Source: CBDDFQ01 sp965227035
GTDB taxonomy: Bacteria; Pseudomonadota; Gammaproteobacteria; Burkholderiales; Burkholderiaceae_C
Direction: 5' to 3'
DNA: 64,000 bases
Assembly (NCBI GenBank): GCA_965227035.1
Contig: OZ245724.1
Span: forward strand, 3,286,001 to 3,350,000
The position numbers and the translations under genes were made by a program. Positions 1 through 9,569 of the stretch are shown here, piece by piece. The notes below the pieces were generated by a model, which made no database searches, was not told the DNA's origin, and worked only from the letters and a program-made list of their open reading frames with translations. Position 1 is the first letter of the stretch. Each line of letters starts with the position of its first letter.

Positions 1-373
1 AGGCACGCCCAAGGTGGGCGACACGGTGACGATTCAAATTGCGAATCCGGCGAACGCTGCCACAAATGTGGGCAACGCGAAGGCCCTGCTCGACCTGCGC
101 GATGTCGCGACCTTCGACGGCGTGAGCATGACCGACGGATATTCGAGCGTCATGGCAACCATAGGCGTGCGTTCGCAAAGCGCGCAGTACGCAACGTCCA
201 TCTCGAGTTCCATTGCGACCAGCCTGGAATCGAATCGCACTTCGGTGTCGGGCGTGAACCTGGACGAGGAAGCAGCCAAGTTGCTCCAGTACCAGCAGGC
301 TTATCAGGCGTCGTCGAAAGTCATCCAGATTTCCCAAAACATCTTCGACTCGCTGATGTCGATCATGAGGTAA
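1..373 (+). CDS. flgK: Flagellar hook-associated protein 1 (FlgK), C-terminal part
   Basis: This is the C-terminal ~123 residues of FlgK; the start lies left of the window and the frame is open to the edge. FlgK is the first hook-filament junction protein, exported by the flagellar type III apparatus. The ending shows the family's conserved C-terminal helix (SGVNLDEEAA, then QQAYQASSKVI), which packs with the N-terminal helix in the D0 domain. flgL starts 11 bases after the stop, the usual flgK-flgL order, so the two are probably co-transcribed. Family assignment is secure; nothing can be said about the missing N-terminus. Confidence 0.95.
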   Translation, partial: GTPKVGDTVTIQIANPANAATNVGNAKALLDLRDVATFDGVSMTDGYSSVMATIGVRSQSAQYATSISSSIATSLESNRTSVSGVNLDEEAAKLLQYQQAYQASSKVIQISQNIFDSLMSIMR

Positions 374-383
374 GAGGCGAACT

Positions 384-1583
384 ATGTCGTTTACACGTGT
401 TGGATCAGCCAACGTTTTCGATTCATCGTTGCAGGCGCTGCAGATCCGCCAGTCGGAGCTGTCGCAGACGCAGCTGAACATGACCGCAGGCAAGCGGGTG
501 CTTCGTCCCAGCGACGATCCGGCCGCCGCTGCGCTCGCCGAACGTGCCATCACACGTCAGTCGCGGGTCGCGACCGATCAACGCGCCCTGGAAGCGCAAC
601 GCAACTCGATTGCCAACGCCGAAAGCACGCTGGGCGATGCCGGCAGCGCCATGCAGGATTTCAGAACGCTGGTGGTTCAAGCCGGCAATGCCGCTCTCAG
701 TACCAGCGATCGCGCCAGCATTGCGCAGCAAATGCAGGCCCTGCGCGATCAGATTTTCAATTACGCGAACACCAAGGACACCAACGGGCTGGCGCTGTTC
801 AGCGGACTTGGCAGCTCGGACACGCCCTTCACCAATCTGGCGACCGGCGTCACCTACAACGGCACCCCGGGACTGGCCGCATCCACCGACACCGCCATCC
901 CATCGGTTCTGGACGGCTACTCGACCTTCATGGACGTGCCCACCGGCAACGGAACCTTCAAGGTGGCCCAGGGTACCGCGACAACCGGCGTATTCTCGGA
1001 CGCAGGGACGGTCACCAACCCGTCCGCCGTGACGGGCCACAACTACAGCATCAATTTCACGGTCAATGCGAGCGGGGCGACCACCTATGACGTGGTGGAC
1101 AACACGACCTCGACGACTGTTGCAACCGCACAACCATATGTAGCCAACCAGTCGATCACCTTCGACGGCCTGTCGATGGTGGTTTCGGGCACCCCCGCCA
1201 CTGGCAATTCGCTCACGGTTTCACCCAGTTCGAAAGACAGTCTTTTCGGGGTTCTTGACTCTGCAATTGCAGCAGTGAAGAGCGGATCGACCAGTGGTTC
1301 GATCACACAGAAACTGAACCAGTCGCTGTCGGAAATCGACGCCGGAATGGCACGTCTGGTGGCTTCCCGGACGCAGGCCGGCGAGCTTTTGAATCGCGTA
1401 GACCGGATTACAGACCGGCAGGATACGCGTAGCATCCAGCTGGAAGCGGACCGTTCCCGCGCAGAGGATCTAGACACCGTGAAAGCACTTTCCGAATTTC
1501 AGACCAAAGAAACTGCGTACACGGCAGCTCTCAGCTCCTACGCAAAAATACAGAAGCTGTCGCTTTTCGATTACCTGGGCTAA
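384..1583 (+). CDS. flgL: Flagellar hook-associated protein 3 (FlgL)
   Basis: FlgL is the second hook-filament junction protein. The 399-residue product has the flagellin-type N-terminal coiled coil (residues 1-~140, with the conserved AGKRVLRPSDDP segment near residue 35), a Ser/Thr/Gly/Ala-rich variable middle (~150-280) and a C-terminal coiled coil ending in DTVKALSEFQTKETAY. It is somewhat longer than enterobacterial FlgL (~317), as is common in Burkholderiales because of the variable middle domain. It follows flgK by 11 bases; the next gene starts 4 bases after its stop. Confidence 0.96.
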   Translation: MSFTRVGSANVFDSSLQALQIRQSELSQTQLNMTAGKRVLRPSDDPAAAALAERAITRQSRVATDQRALEAQRNSIANAESTLGDAGSAMQDFRTLVVQAGNAALSTSDRASIAQQMQALRDQIFNYANTKDTNGLALFSGLGSSDTPFTNLATGVTYNGTPGLAASTDTAIPSVLDGYSTFMDVPTGNGTFKVAQGTATTGVFSDAGTVTNPSAVTGHNYSINFTVNASGATTYDVVDNTTSTTVATAQPYVANQSITFDGLSMVVSGTPATGNSLTVSPSSKDSLFGVLDSAIAAVKSGSTSGSITQKLNQSLSEIDAGMARLVASRTQAGELLNRVDRITDRQDTRSIQLEADRSRAEDLDTVKALSEFQTKETAYTAALSSYAKIQKLSLFDYLG

Positions 1584-1587
1584 TTGA

Positions 1588-2823
1588 ATGGCGCAATCCG
1601 TACTCGGTAGCATCACGCTCGGGTATCGGCCGCTGTGGAACCGCGCACGCACTCTGGCTGCGGTTCAGCTCATGGTCACCCCCGAAGAAGACACCGTCGT
1701 CGACGGGCTGCATCTTCTGCGCACGATCCAGGAACTCTGGAACGCCGGCTCGCCGCCGATTCTGCTCACCTCCGACTCCGAAGAAATGATCTCGGATCTG
1801 CTGCAAAACGCGGGTCCCGAGGCGCCGATGATCGGCGTCAAAAACGAGTGGCTGGGCAGCAACAGGATGCGTCAGCTGCTGCTCGCAGCGCACACTCGCG
1901 GCATGAAGCTGGTGGCGCACGGAACGCTCGATCGCCGCCCGGACGCCCAGACCGCCAGATTCTTCGAGCGACTCTTCGTGACCCTAACCCCGGTGAACGC
2001 GGCGTCTGCGCTCAATGCGGCGCAGCAGGCAGCAGGCGCCAAGGGTCGGGCCCCGTCTCCCTACATTCGGCAAGACACCAATCCGCTCCTCGCAGGACAG
2101 ATGTACGAAGGCGTTGCCAGTCGCGCGCTGGCGCTGTATGCACTCGACGAGCGTCAGGCCTGGGCGGTTGCCGGATGGCCGATCGAGGACATCATTCACG
2201 GCATGCAACGTGAGCCGCTGGAGCCGCCTCGGGAGCTGGTCAACCGTATTTCGATTGCACTCGACGGCGAGCAGTCGATGGAGAAGATCGAGCAACTTTT
2301 GGGCGAAGATCCACTGCTGGTGCACCGCTTGCTGGTGTACGTGAACTCCGCGGCGCTCGGCCTGCGTACCGGCATGGGATCGGTCAGGCACAGCCTGATG
2401 ATGCTGGGCTACAGCTCGCTCAAGACCTGGCTGGCCAGCCAGTTGCCCCACGCGACCGAGGATCGCAATCTGGAGCCGGTTCGCCGGACCATGGTGATGC
2501 GGGCGCGGCTGATGGAATATTTGATGGACGCCGGCATCGAGGACGATCTGCGCAAGGAAATCTACCTGTGCGGCCTGTTCTCGCAACTCGACCTTCTGCT
2601 CGACGACAACCTCGGCTCGATCCTTCACCGCCTTCCTCTGTCCGATCGAATCTATTCGGCAACCGTGACGAATTCCGGCCCCTACGCCTCCAGCCTCGAA
2701 ATCGCGGTCGCGCTGGAAGGTGGCGACGCCGACAAGATCCGCTCGCTGAGCCAGGTGCACGAAACCGGTCTGGAAGAAATCAACCGGTCGCTGCTGCGCA
2801 TGCTGGCCGCTGCTCGTCGTTAG
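1588..2823 (+). CDS. HDOD-domain signalling protein (degenerate EAL-HDOD, YuxH-like layout)
   Basis: A 411-residue soluble protein. The N-terminal half (~1-190) has the layout of a degenerate EAL-type domain (opening GYRPLWNRARTLAAVQLM) without a visible EAL signature. The C-terminal half (~200-405) is an HDOD domain: IEQLLGEDPLLVHRLLVYVN, then the glycine-rich MGSVRHSLMMLGY. HDOD proteins are non-catalytic relatives of HD phosphohydrolases used in c-di-GMP and motility signalling. It starts 4 bases after flgL, so it probably shares its transcript; a motility-linked regulatory role is inferred from that position. The substrate or partner is unknown. Confidence 0.85.
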   Translation: MAQSVLGSITLGYRPLWNRARTLAAVQLMVTPEEDTVVDGLHLLRTIQELWNAGSPPILLTSDSEEMISDLLQNAGPEAPMIGVKNEWLGSNRMRQLLLAAHTRGMKLVAHGTLDRRPDAQTARFFERLFVTLTPVNAASALNAAQQAAGAKGRAPSPYIRQDTNPLLAGQMYEGVASRALALYALDERQAWAVAGWPIEDIIHGMQREPLEPPRELVNRISIALDGEQSMEKIEQLLGEDPLLVHRLLVYVNSAALGLRTGMGSVRHSLMMLGYSSLKTWLASQLPHATEDRNLEPVRRTMVMRARLMEYLMDAGIEDDLRKEIYLCGLFSQLDLLLDDNLGSILHRLPLSDRIYSATVTNSGPYASSLEIAVALEGGDADKIRSLSQVHETGLEEINRSLLRMLAAARR

Positions 2824-2957
2824 GCGGTAGGTAGGCGGTCAATCATCTGCCTGCTTTCGGTAGCCTTTCCGTAGATTCGTAACTGTAGGCATTGCCTTAC
2901 CCGCCTGCGCGGGCGATGCCGACAGGGTTTAGACGCGCCGCGCTTGATCATCGGGTG

Positions 2958-5090
2958 ATGTCTACTGCCGATACCCGTCCCGCTCGTCGACCGCTGGTGC
3001 GTCGTCCATGGTTCATCACTCTGATGAGCATCGTCGGGATACTGGTGATCATCGCCATCCTGTTCGACTGGAATTGGCTGCGCCATCCGGTGGAGCGATA
3101 CATCAGCAACAAAACCCAGCGTGAATTCCGGATTTCCGATCTCGATGTCGATCTGGGCTGGAACCCGACGATACGGGTGAAAGATGTTTACTTCGCCAAC
3201 ACCGATTGGGGCTTGGCGCGGCCGATGGCCACGATCGGTCAGCTCGAATTCTCCGTATCGCTGCGCGACCTTTTCGACGGAAAAGTCTACATTCCGCGAA
3301 TTGCGGTCACCGACGGCGATCTGTTGTTCGAACTCAGCAAGGACGACGAGAAAAACTGGCGTCTGAGCGAACCCGGCGACAAGTCGCCTTCGAAAGTTCG
3401 AATCGGATCGCTTTCGGTGTCGAACGGCCAGCTGCAATACCTCGACCACGGCGAGCCGCTGGACGTGACGATCAAGGCCAGCACGTTCGATCCGACTGTC
3501 AAAGAAAAGGTCAAGACTGCAAGCGCACCGGCGCAGAACGACAAGTACACCACTCGTTATGAGTTCAAAGGCAAGTATCACGATGCCGGATTCAGCGGTG
3601 AAGCACTCACCGGCGACGTGCTGAGCTTCAACGAATCGAACATCCTTTTCCCGGTGCAGGGCAAGGTCACGGCAGGAACGACGACGGCCGAAGTCGAAGG
3701 CACGATCGCGGACGCGAGCCATCTATCCGCCATCGACGTTCAGCTGAAAATCTCGGGCCAGACTCTGGCAAATCTTTATCCGTTCCTGTTATTGCCCTTG
3801 CCGGCATCGCCCCCTTACAGCCTGTCCGGCCATTTGAAGAGAACCGGCAACAGCTACGACATGACGAATATGGTCGGCAAGATCGGATCTACCGATGTGA
3901 GCGGCGATGCAGCGTATGTGTCGAAGGCACCGCGCCCGCTTCTCACCGCGCATCTGAAGAGCAAGCTTCTCAACGTGGCCGATCTTGGACCGCTCGTCGG
4001 CGTCAAGACGAAGGAAAGCGCTGCTGTACAGACCCCGCCGACGCAGGCTGAAACGGCCACGCGCGGTGCGGCAGCGACCAACGAAAAAGTGAAGCAGGGT
4101 GCACGCGTTCTGCCCGACGGCACCTATGCCGGAGAACGTTTGCTGCCTTCGGGCAAATTCGAAGGCGGCAGGATCCGCGCGATCGATGCAGAAGTCGACA
4201 TGGATGTCGCGCAGGTCAAAGCGCCCGATTTTCTGGGCGTCGATAAATTGAAAGTGGCACTAAGCCTGCACGATGGCGTGATGAAACTCGACCCGTTCGA
4301 TTTCAATTTCGCCGGCGGAAAAATAGCATCGAAGATCAATCTCGACGCACGCAAGGACTTGCTCAAATCGGACGTGTCGGTGGATGTGAAACGAGTGCGC
4401 CTGTCGCAACTGCTGCCAGACAATTCCACTATCGCGAAGAGTGCAGGATCTGTTGGCGCACAAATTCGTCTGAAGGGTGAAGGCAACTCGATTGCCGACG
4501 TAGCGGCGAACGCCGACGGATCGGCATCTGCGGTCATCGCGAACGGGAGAATCTCGAATCTGCTGGACGCGGCCTCGGGGCTGAACGGCGGCAAGATCAT
4601 CAGCCTGTTCGTGGGCGGAGACAAGGAAATTCCGATTCGTTGCGGCGGTCTTGCGTTCGATGTGAAAGACGGCATCGCCAACTCGACGATGTTCATCGTC
4701 GATACCGAACAGACACGAATCGAAGGCAGCGGAACGGTGAACCTCAAAGACGAGAAGTTCAACATGAACCTGGTGCCGAAACCCAAGAACCCCGGCATCC
4801 TGTCGCTGCGCACACCGGTTCGTGTTTACGGCACTTTCCGCGACGCCGACTTCACTCTCGAGAAAACGCCTCTGCTGGCTCGTGCTGGCGGTGCGATCGC
4901 ACTGGCCTTTATCAATCCTCTCGCCGCACTGATTCCGCTTATCGAAACCGGTCCCGGCGAAGACGCGCAATGCGAGAAGGTGTTGAACCCGTCTTCTACC
5001 GTTGCCGGCGGCACCACGAACGCTGCCAACAAGAATGCCGCGCCTGCCCCAGCAGCAGCAACCCCCACAAAAACGCCAGCAAAAAAATAA
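2958..5090 (+). CDS. AsmA family envelope protein
   Basis: A 710-residue protein with one N-terminal membrane anchor (~residues 19-40) followed by a long periplasmic AsmA-like region with repeated beta-strand patterns. AsmA-family proteins are inner-membrane-anchored, span the periplasm and are implicated in lipid transport and outer-membrane homeostasis. The tail is Ala/Pro/Thr/Lys-rich and low in complexity. I prefer the ATG at 2958 (MSTADTRPARR) to an upstream in-frame start because it puts a short positively charged stretch before the membrane segment. The yihY-like gene follows 37 bases later. The family call is firm; the specific function is unknown. Confidence 0.85.
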   Translation: MSTADTRPARRPLVRRPWFITLMSIVGILVIIAILFDWNWLRHPVERYISNKTQREFRISDLDVDLGWNPTIRVKDVYFANTDWGLARPMATIGQLEFSVSLRDLFDGKVYIPRIAVTDGDLLFELSKDDEKNWRLSEPGDKSPSKVRIGSLSVSNGQLQYLDHGEPLDVTIKASTFDPTVKEKVKTASAPAQNDKYTTRYEFKGKYHDAGFSGEALTGDVLSFNESNILFPVQGKVTAGTTTAEVEGTIADASHLSAIDVQLKISGQTLANLYPFLLLPLPASPPYSLSGHLKRTGNSYDMTNMVGKIGSTDVSGDAAYVSKAPRPLLTAHLKSKLLNVADLGPLVGVKTKESAAVQTPPTQAETATRGAAATNEKVKQGARVLPDGTYAGERLLPSGKFEGGRIRAIDAEVDMDVAQVKAPDFLGVDKLKVALSLHDGVMKLDPFDFNFAGGKIASKINLDARKDLLKSDVSVDVKRVRLSQLLPDNSTIAKSAGSVGAQIRLKGEGNSIADVAANADGSASAVIANGRISNLLDAASGLNGGKIISLFVGGDKEIPIRCGGLAFDVKDGIANSTMFIVDTEQTRIEGSGTVNLKDEKFNMNLVPKPKNPGILSLRTPVRVYGTFRDADFTLEKTPLLARAGGAIALAFINPLAALIPLIETGPGEDAQCEKVLNPSSTVAGGTTNAANKNAAPAPAAATPTKTPAKK

Positions 5091-5126
5091 TCACCTGACG
5101 CGAGTGAACACGCGAGGAGAAAAGCG

Positions 5127-6335
5127 ATGACCTTTCCAACAATGACTCTCAAACGCTTTTTCGATCTCGCGAAAAAATCGGTGAATGCGTGGAGCGACGA
5201 TTACGCATCGAGCATGGGTGCTGCCATTGCCTACTACACCGTGTTCTCGCTTGCCCCGCTGCTTCTCATCGTGATTTCGGTAGCGGGCCTTGTGTGGGGA
5301 CGCGATGCAGTCGAGGGCCAAGTCGTTGCGCAGATTGCGGGCATGGTCGGGCACGACGCGGCGGTCGGCATTCAGGACTTGCTTCGCGCCACGGCACAAC
5401 CGGCCAAGGGAATCATTTCCACCTTGATCGGCCTGGCGGTGCTTGCAGTGGGTGCAACCAGCGTGTTCGCAGAATTGCAAAGTGCTCTAGACCGAATCTG
5501 GCAGATGCCATCAGCCGTGAAAAAGACTGGCATCTTCAACACCCTACGCGCCCGGATACTTTCGTTCGGTCTTGTGATCGGTCTCGGCTTCCTGCTGATC
5601 GTGTCGCTGGTGGCAAGCGCCGCCATTGCAGCGGTCGGGAACTGGGTGAGCGGCTTCCTTCCCGCCGTCGAATTTCTGCTGCTTGCCGTCAACACGCTGC
5701 TCTCGCTGAGTTTGACGACCGCCTTGTTCGCGCTGATCTACAAGTTCATGCCGCAAGCAAAACTCGCGTGGCGCGACGTGCTCGTCGGCGCAATGGTCAC
5801 AGCCGTGCTGTTCGAGGTCGGCAAGCTGCTGATCGGTCTGTATATCGGCAAGAGCAGCGTGACCTCGTCTTTCGCAGCGGCCGGATCGATTGCGGTGCTG
5901 TTGATCTGGGTTTATTACTCGGCGCAGGTTTTTCTGTTGGGCGCCGAATTCACATGGGTGTACGCCAACGAACATGGCTCGCACAAGCACGGCAAGAAAG
6001 CCGCGCCGATCGAAGATTTACGCGACCCGGAGACGATTGCAGCGCAACGACTCGATAGCGGATTCGATCATCTCAAACCAGATTCGCGCCTTCACCCTAT
6101 CGACGGACTTGCGCGTGCCAACCTCGACCTGGACATGCACAGGGCAAAGAAGGCCGCAGCGGCTTTTTGCATCGGCCTGATGACGGGTTTGATCGGTCGG
6201 AAGATGGGCATCGGACGCCCGCCGAGACAAGCGAAGCACTCGCCGGTTCAAAGCCCTGAAACGGCGAAACCGCGAGGCCGGATCGGTCGTCTGATGAAGG
6301 CGACGAACGTAGTGCCGCTCAAACGACGCGCCTGA
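5127..6335 (+). CDS. YihY/BrkB family inner-membrane protein
   Basis: A 402-residue protein with about six membrane segments in the first ~280 residues and the family motif SSMGAAIAYYTVFSLAPLLL near residue 30; it also has LQSALDRIW, typical of YihY/UPF0761. Family members are often misnamed ribonuclease BN; the transport or structural role is unresolved. An unusual ~120-residue C-terminal extension follows the membrane core. It is charged, contains one short hydrophobic Ala/Gly patch (~residue 345) and ends in a basic tail. An RBS-like AGGAGA lies about 10 bases before the ATG. It is co-directional with the AsmA gene and may be co-transcribed. Confidence 0.9.
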   Translation: MTFPTMTLKRFFDLAKKSVNAWSDDYASSMGAAIAYYTVFSLAPLLLIVISVAGLVWGRDAVEGQVVAQIAGMVGHDAAVGIQDLLRATAQPAKGIISTLIGLAVLAVGATSVFAELQSALDRIWQMPSAVKKTGIFNTLRARILSFGLVIGLGFLLIVSLVASAAIAAVGNWVSGFLPAVEFLLLAVNTLLSLSLTTALFALIYKFMPQAKLAWRDVLVGAMVTAVLFEVGKLLIGLYIGKSSVTSSFAAAGSIAVLLIWVYYSAQVFLLGAEFTWVYANEHGSHKHGKKAAPIEDLRDPETIAAQRLDSGFDHLKPDSRLHPIDGLARANLDLDMHRAKKAAAAFCIGLMTGLIGRKMGIGRPPRQAKHSPVQSPETAKPRGRIGRLMKATNVVPLKRRA

Positions 6336-6361
6336 ATTAATTCAACAAAGAAGAAAACAAC

Positions 6362-7684
6362 ATGAAGTACCAAGTAAAAAAACTATTCCTTATCGCACCC
6401 GTGGTTCTCGCATCGCTTTCAGCGTGCGCAGAAACTGCCACCCTCTCCGTCGACGACGGCACAGGCCCGAATCCGACTCTTCCCTCCCCGGTTAAAAGCA
6501 CGATTCCTACGGTGAACATTGCGCCGGCTAAGCCATGGGCAAAGGGCGAAATGCCTACTGCGGTTGCAGGCACCGTCGTCAACGCATTCGCATCGGGACT
6601 CGACCATCCGCGTTGGCTATACGTGTTGCCCAACGGCGATGTGCTGGTCGCCGAAACGAACGCGCCACCGAAGCCCGACGACAGCAAAGGCATCAAGGGC
6701 AAGGTGATGAAGCTGGTCATGAAGCGCGCGGGCGCTGGCGTGCCCTCTGCCAATCGGATCACCTTGTTGCGCGACTCGAATGGCGACGGCGTTGCAGAAA
6801 CGAAGTCGGTGTTCCTTAGCGGACTGAATTCACCCTACGGAATGACGCTCGTAGGCGATCAGTTGTACGTCGCGAACTCCGATGGCATCGTGAAATTTCC
6901 GTACAAAGACGGCGATCTGAAAATCACTGCAGCCGCAACGAAAGTGGTCGATCTGCCCGCAGGCACGATCAACCATCACTGGACCAAAAACGTGATCGCA
7001 AGTCCTGACGGCAAGAAGCTTTATGCGACCGTCGGGTCGAACAGCAATGTGGGCGAGAACGGCATGGAAGCCGAAGAGGGTCGTGCGGCCATCTGGGAAA
7101 TCGATATTGCATCGGGATCGCATCGAGTGTTCGCATCGGGCATTCGCAATCCCAATGGCATGGCTTGGGAACCGACCACCAAAGCGCTCTGGACCGTGGC
7201 GAACGAGCGCGATGAAATCGGCAGCGATCTCGTGCCCGACTACATGACATCGGTGAAGGACGGTGCCTTCTACGGCTGGCCTTACAGCTACTACGGCCAG
7301 AACGTCGACGATCGCGTCAAACCGCCGCGTCCCGATATGGTGGCAAAAGCGATCGCGCCCGACTTTGCGCTCGGCCCTCACACCGCATCCTTGGGCTTGA
7401 CGACCTCGGAAGGCGCGAAGCTTCCGGATCAATTCAAGACCGGCATGTTCGTCGGCCAGCACGGATCATGGAACCGCAAGCCGCACAGTGGCTACAAGGT
7501 GATCTTCGTGCCCTTTGTCGATGGCAAACCTACCAAGCCCACCGTCGATGTGCTCACTGGCTTCTTGTCGTCCGACGGAAAAGCCAAGGGCCGCCCGGTA
7601 GGTGTGACGATCGACAAAAAAGGCGCTTTGCTGGTTGCCGACGACGTGGGCAACGTCATCTGGCGCGTGAGCGCGAAGCCTTGA
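6362..7684 (+). CDS. PQQ-dependent sugar (sorbosone) dehydrogenase-like lipoprotein
   Basis: A 440-residue exported protein. The N-terminus (MKYQVKKLFLIAPVVLASLSAC) ends in a lipobox LSAC, so it is probably a lipoprotein. From ~residue 75 a six-bladed beta-propeller of the GDH/sorbosone dehydrogenase class follows (GLDHPRWLYVLPNGDVLVAE; later GIRNPNGMAWEP and GQHGSWNRKPHSGYKV, conserved in PQQ-type dehydrogenases). The expected role is periplasmic oxidation of an aldose or related sugar with PQQ, but many homologues have no demonstrated activity. It stands 26 bases after yihY and is followed by a convergent MFS gene. Confidence 0.85.
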   Translation: MKYQVKKLFLIAPVVLASLSACAETATLSVDDGTGPNPTLPSPVKSTIPTVNIAPAKPWAKGEMPTAVAGTVVNAFASGLDHPRWLYVLPNGDVLVAETNAPPKPDDSKGIKGKVMKLVMKRAGAGVPSANRITLLRDSNGDGVAETKSVFLSGLNSPYGMTLVGDQLYVANSDGIVKFPYKDGDLKITAAATKVVDLPAGTINHHWTKNVIASPDGKKLYATVGSNSNVGENGMEAEEGRAAIWEIDIASGSHRVFASGIRNPNGMAWEPTTKALWTVANERDEIGSDLVPDYMTSVKDGAFYGWPYSYYGQNVDDRVKPPRPDMVAKAIAPDFALGPHTASLGLTTSEGAKLPDQFKTGMFVGQHGSWNRKPHSGYKVIFVPFVDGKPTKPTVDVLTGFLSSDGKAKGRPVGVTIDKKGALLVADDVGNVIWRVSAKP

Positions 7685-7746
7685 AGCGCGACTTTTTGAG
7701 TCGCTAAGCCTTGAAGCGAACCCTGAAGCGAAAGGCTGCTAGCTAA

Positions 7747-9027
7747 TCAGGCGGTGGCTTTTCGAACGGCTGGTCCAACCCACCAGCCGATCAGCAACAT
7801 CACCACCATCAGGCAAAGCGCCGAGAGAAACAGCGACCAGTGCACGCCGATGATTGCGCCCAGCAGTCCAACGGTTATGCCGCTGAACGCGCGTAGTCCA
7901 AGGGCCGACATGTTGAACAAGCCTATTACGCGGCCACGCATATCGGCAGGTGCGTTGAGCTGAACCAGTGTCTGCGCCATCGAGCTGAACGAAAGCTCGA
8001 ACACACCGGCGAAGAACAGAAGCAGTAGCGCGAGCGGCCAGCTTGTCGCGAAGGCGAAGGCTCCGAGCATCAAGCACCAGGTCATGGCCAAACCGATAGC
8101 GACTCGTGGATTCGCACTGCGCGATCCACGGCTTTCCAGCACGATGCCTGCAACCAGCGCGCCCGCCGCATCGGCCGCCAGCAGCATGCTGTAGGCGACG
8201 CCAGGATCTCCATGACCGAGATCGCTCGCGAAGCTCGGCATTTGCGCCTGGTAGCTGCTGCCGATGAAGAACGACCCTGCCCCCGCAACCAGCGTCATCG
8301 ACACCAGTAGCCGGTCGCTTGCGATGTCGCGCATGGTGGCGACGATGTCGCCCATACCGCGAACCGCGCGTCGAACCGTGGCTGCACCCTTGCGGAACTT
8401 CGGGCCGTACGGAGCGTTGATCAACCAGAAAACAAGCGGCAGATAAAACACCGCATTCAGGAAAATGCCGTGCGATGGTCCGAGCGTCAGCATGATTGCG
8501 CCGCCCACTGCAGGACCCACCAACACACCCAGGTATCGCGCGGTCGCGTTCAGGCGCACTGCGCTCGGAAGAATCGCGGGCTCGACCAGATCGTGCAGCA
8601 GGAGCTGGCTGCTCGTCTGCCAGAACACGCCGGCGCATCCGTGTATCACGAGCAGCACCATGGCTTGCCACATCTGCAGCGAGTCGGTAATGAAGAAGTA
8701 GCCCCATCCCAGCGATGCAGTAATGAACAGCGCCATGCCCAGCTGGATCAGACGACGTGGATCGACCCGTTCGCCCAAGGCGCCCGCCGGCACCGAAAAG
8801 AAAAGAAATGGGAGCCAGTGCGACAGCACGGCGAAGCCGCCGAGTGCCGGCGAATGAAACTTCTGATACATCATCCAGTAGCTGATCACGTGCTCGATGT
8901 TGTCGCCCATCATGGCGAGCAGAAAGGTCACGAAATAGATCTGGAACCCTCGGTGGCGAAGGGCGGCAAACGAAGGTTGCGGGCGCACGGCCGCTGGCGG
9001 GGCCGCAGGAGGAGTCGGTTCACTCAT
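7747..9027 (-). CDS. MFS transporter (EntS-like exporter group)
   Basis: A 426-residue polytopic membrane protein with about 12 hydrophobic segments and a proline-rich cytoplasmic N-terminus. The segment PAGALGERVDPRRLIQLGMAL resembles the inter-helix 2-3 motif of MFS drug/siderophore exporters of the EntS group. Substrate cannot be inferred. It is monocistronic by appearance: convergent with the dehydrogenase gene on its 3' side, and separated from the next minus-strand gene by ~110 bases. An AT-rich stretch just upstream (9,030-9,070) could hold its promoter. Confidence 0.85.
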   Translation of the reverse strand: MSEPTPPAAPPAAVRPQPSFAALRHRGFQIYFVTFLLAMMGDNIEHVISYWMMYQKFHSPALGGFAVLSHWLPFLFFSVPAGALGERVDPRRLIQLGMALFITASLGWGYFFITDSLQMWQAMVLLVIHGCAGVFWQTSSQLLLHDLVEPAILPSAVRLNATARYLGVLVGPAVGGAIMLTLGPSHGIFLNAVFYLPLVFWLINAPYGPKFRKGAATVRRAVRGMGDIVATMRDIASDRLLVSMTLVAGAGSFFIGSSYQAQMPSFASDLGHGDPGVAYSMLLAADAAGALVAGIVLESRGSRSANPRVAIGLAMTWCLMLGAFAFATSWPLALLLLFFAGVFELSFSSMAQTLVQLNAPADMRGRVIGLFNMSALGLRAFSGITVGLLGAIIGVHWSLFLSALCLMVVMLLIGWWVGPAVRKATA

Positions 9028-9134
9028 GAAATTCCCAAATGCTATGTGTAGTTATTAATTTATCGACTCAGCATAGCGGGAAATTGTTAACCTTCCGTTG
9101 AGCGCCCGTTGAGCGCCGGTCGAGCGCCCGGTTT

Positions 9135-9542
9135 TCAGCGCAGGGCTTCGAGCGCCACTGTCGCGACTTCCACATCCTGCTCACTGGTGCCCGACCCGAC
9201 GCCGATACCGCCCACCACATGTCCATCGACGATCACCGGCATTCCGCCTTTCAGGTTCGACCAGCGAAGCCCGGTTGCCATGGCCAGCGTCCCATCGAGA
9301 TACGCAGGAGCACTTCCTGTTTCGGAGCGACTCGAGGCTGCTGTCTTAGCCTTGGTGATCGACGAATGCTCGGACTGAATTTTGGCGCCGTCCATCCGAA
9401 CGAAGGCGAGCAGATTGCAGCCGGCATCGACCACGGCGATGCATTGCGGCTGACCCATCTTGTTTGCATGCGCGACCGCTGCCGCGATCAGGCGAAGTGC
9501 GCCTTCGTAGCTGAGGGTGGGCGGATTGTGTGTATTGCTCAT
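9135..9542 (-). CDS. GlcG/HbpS family protein (DUF336)
   Basis: A 135-residue single-domain protein of the HbpS/GlcG family: an N-terminal helix (ALRLIAAAVAHANKMG), the core CIAVVDAGCNLLAFVRMDGA, and the glycine-rich VDGHVVGGIGVGSGTSEQDV near the C-terminus. Relatives bind haem or cobalamin or accompany catabolic enzymes such as the glc operon and diol dehydratases; their activity is mostly undefined. It lies 27 bases downstream of the nitrilase gene on the same strand, so a shared transcript and a linked substrate are plausible. Confidence 0.88.
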   Translation of the reverse strand: MSNTHNPPTLSYEGALRLIAAAVAHANKMGQPQCIAVVDAGCNLLAFVRMDGAKIQSEHSSITKAKTAASSRSETGSAPAYLDGTLAMATGLRWSNLKGGMPVIVDGHVVGGIGVGSGTSEQDVEVATVALEALR

Positions 9543-9569
9543 GGGATGTTTCTCGGGATGGGATTGATA

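Noticed and set aside
423..1133. A 236-codon minus-strand frame across flgL
   Set aside because: Arg/Gly/His-rich shadow of flgL with no start context; flgL itself is certain.
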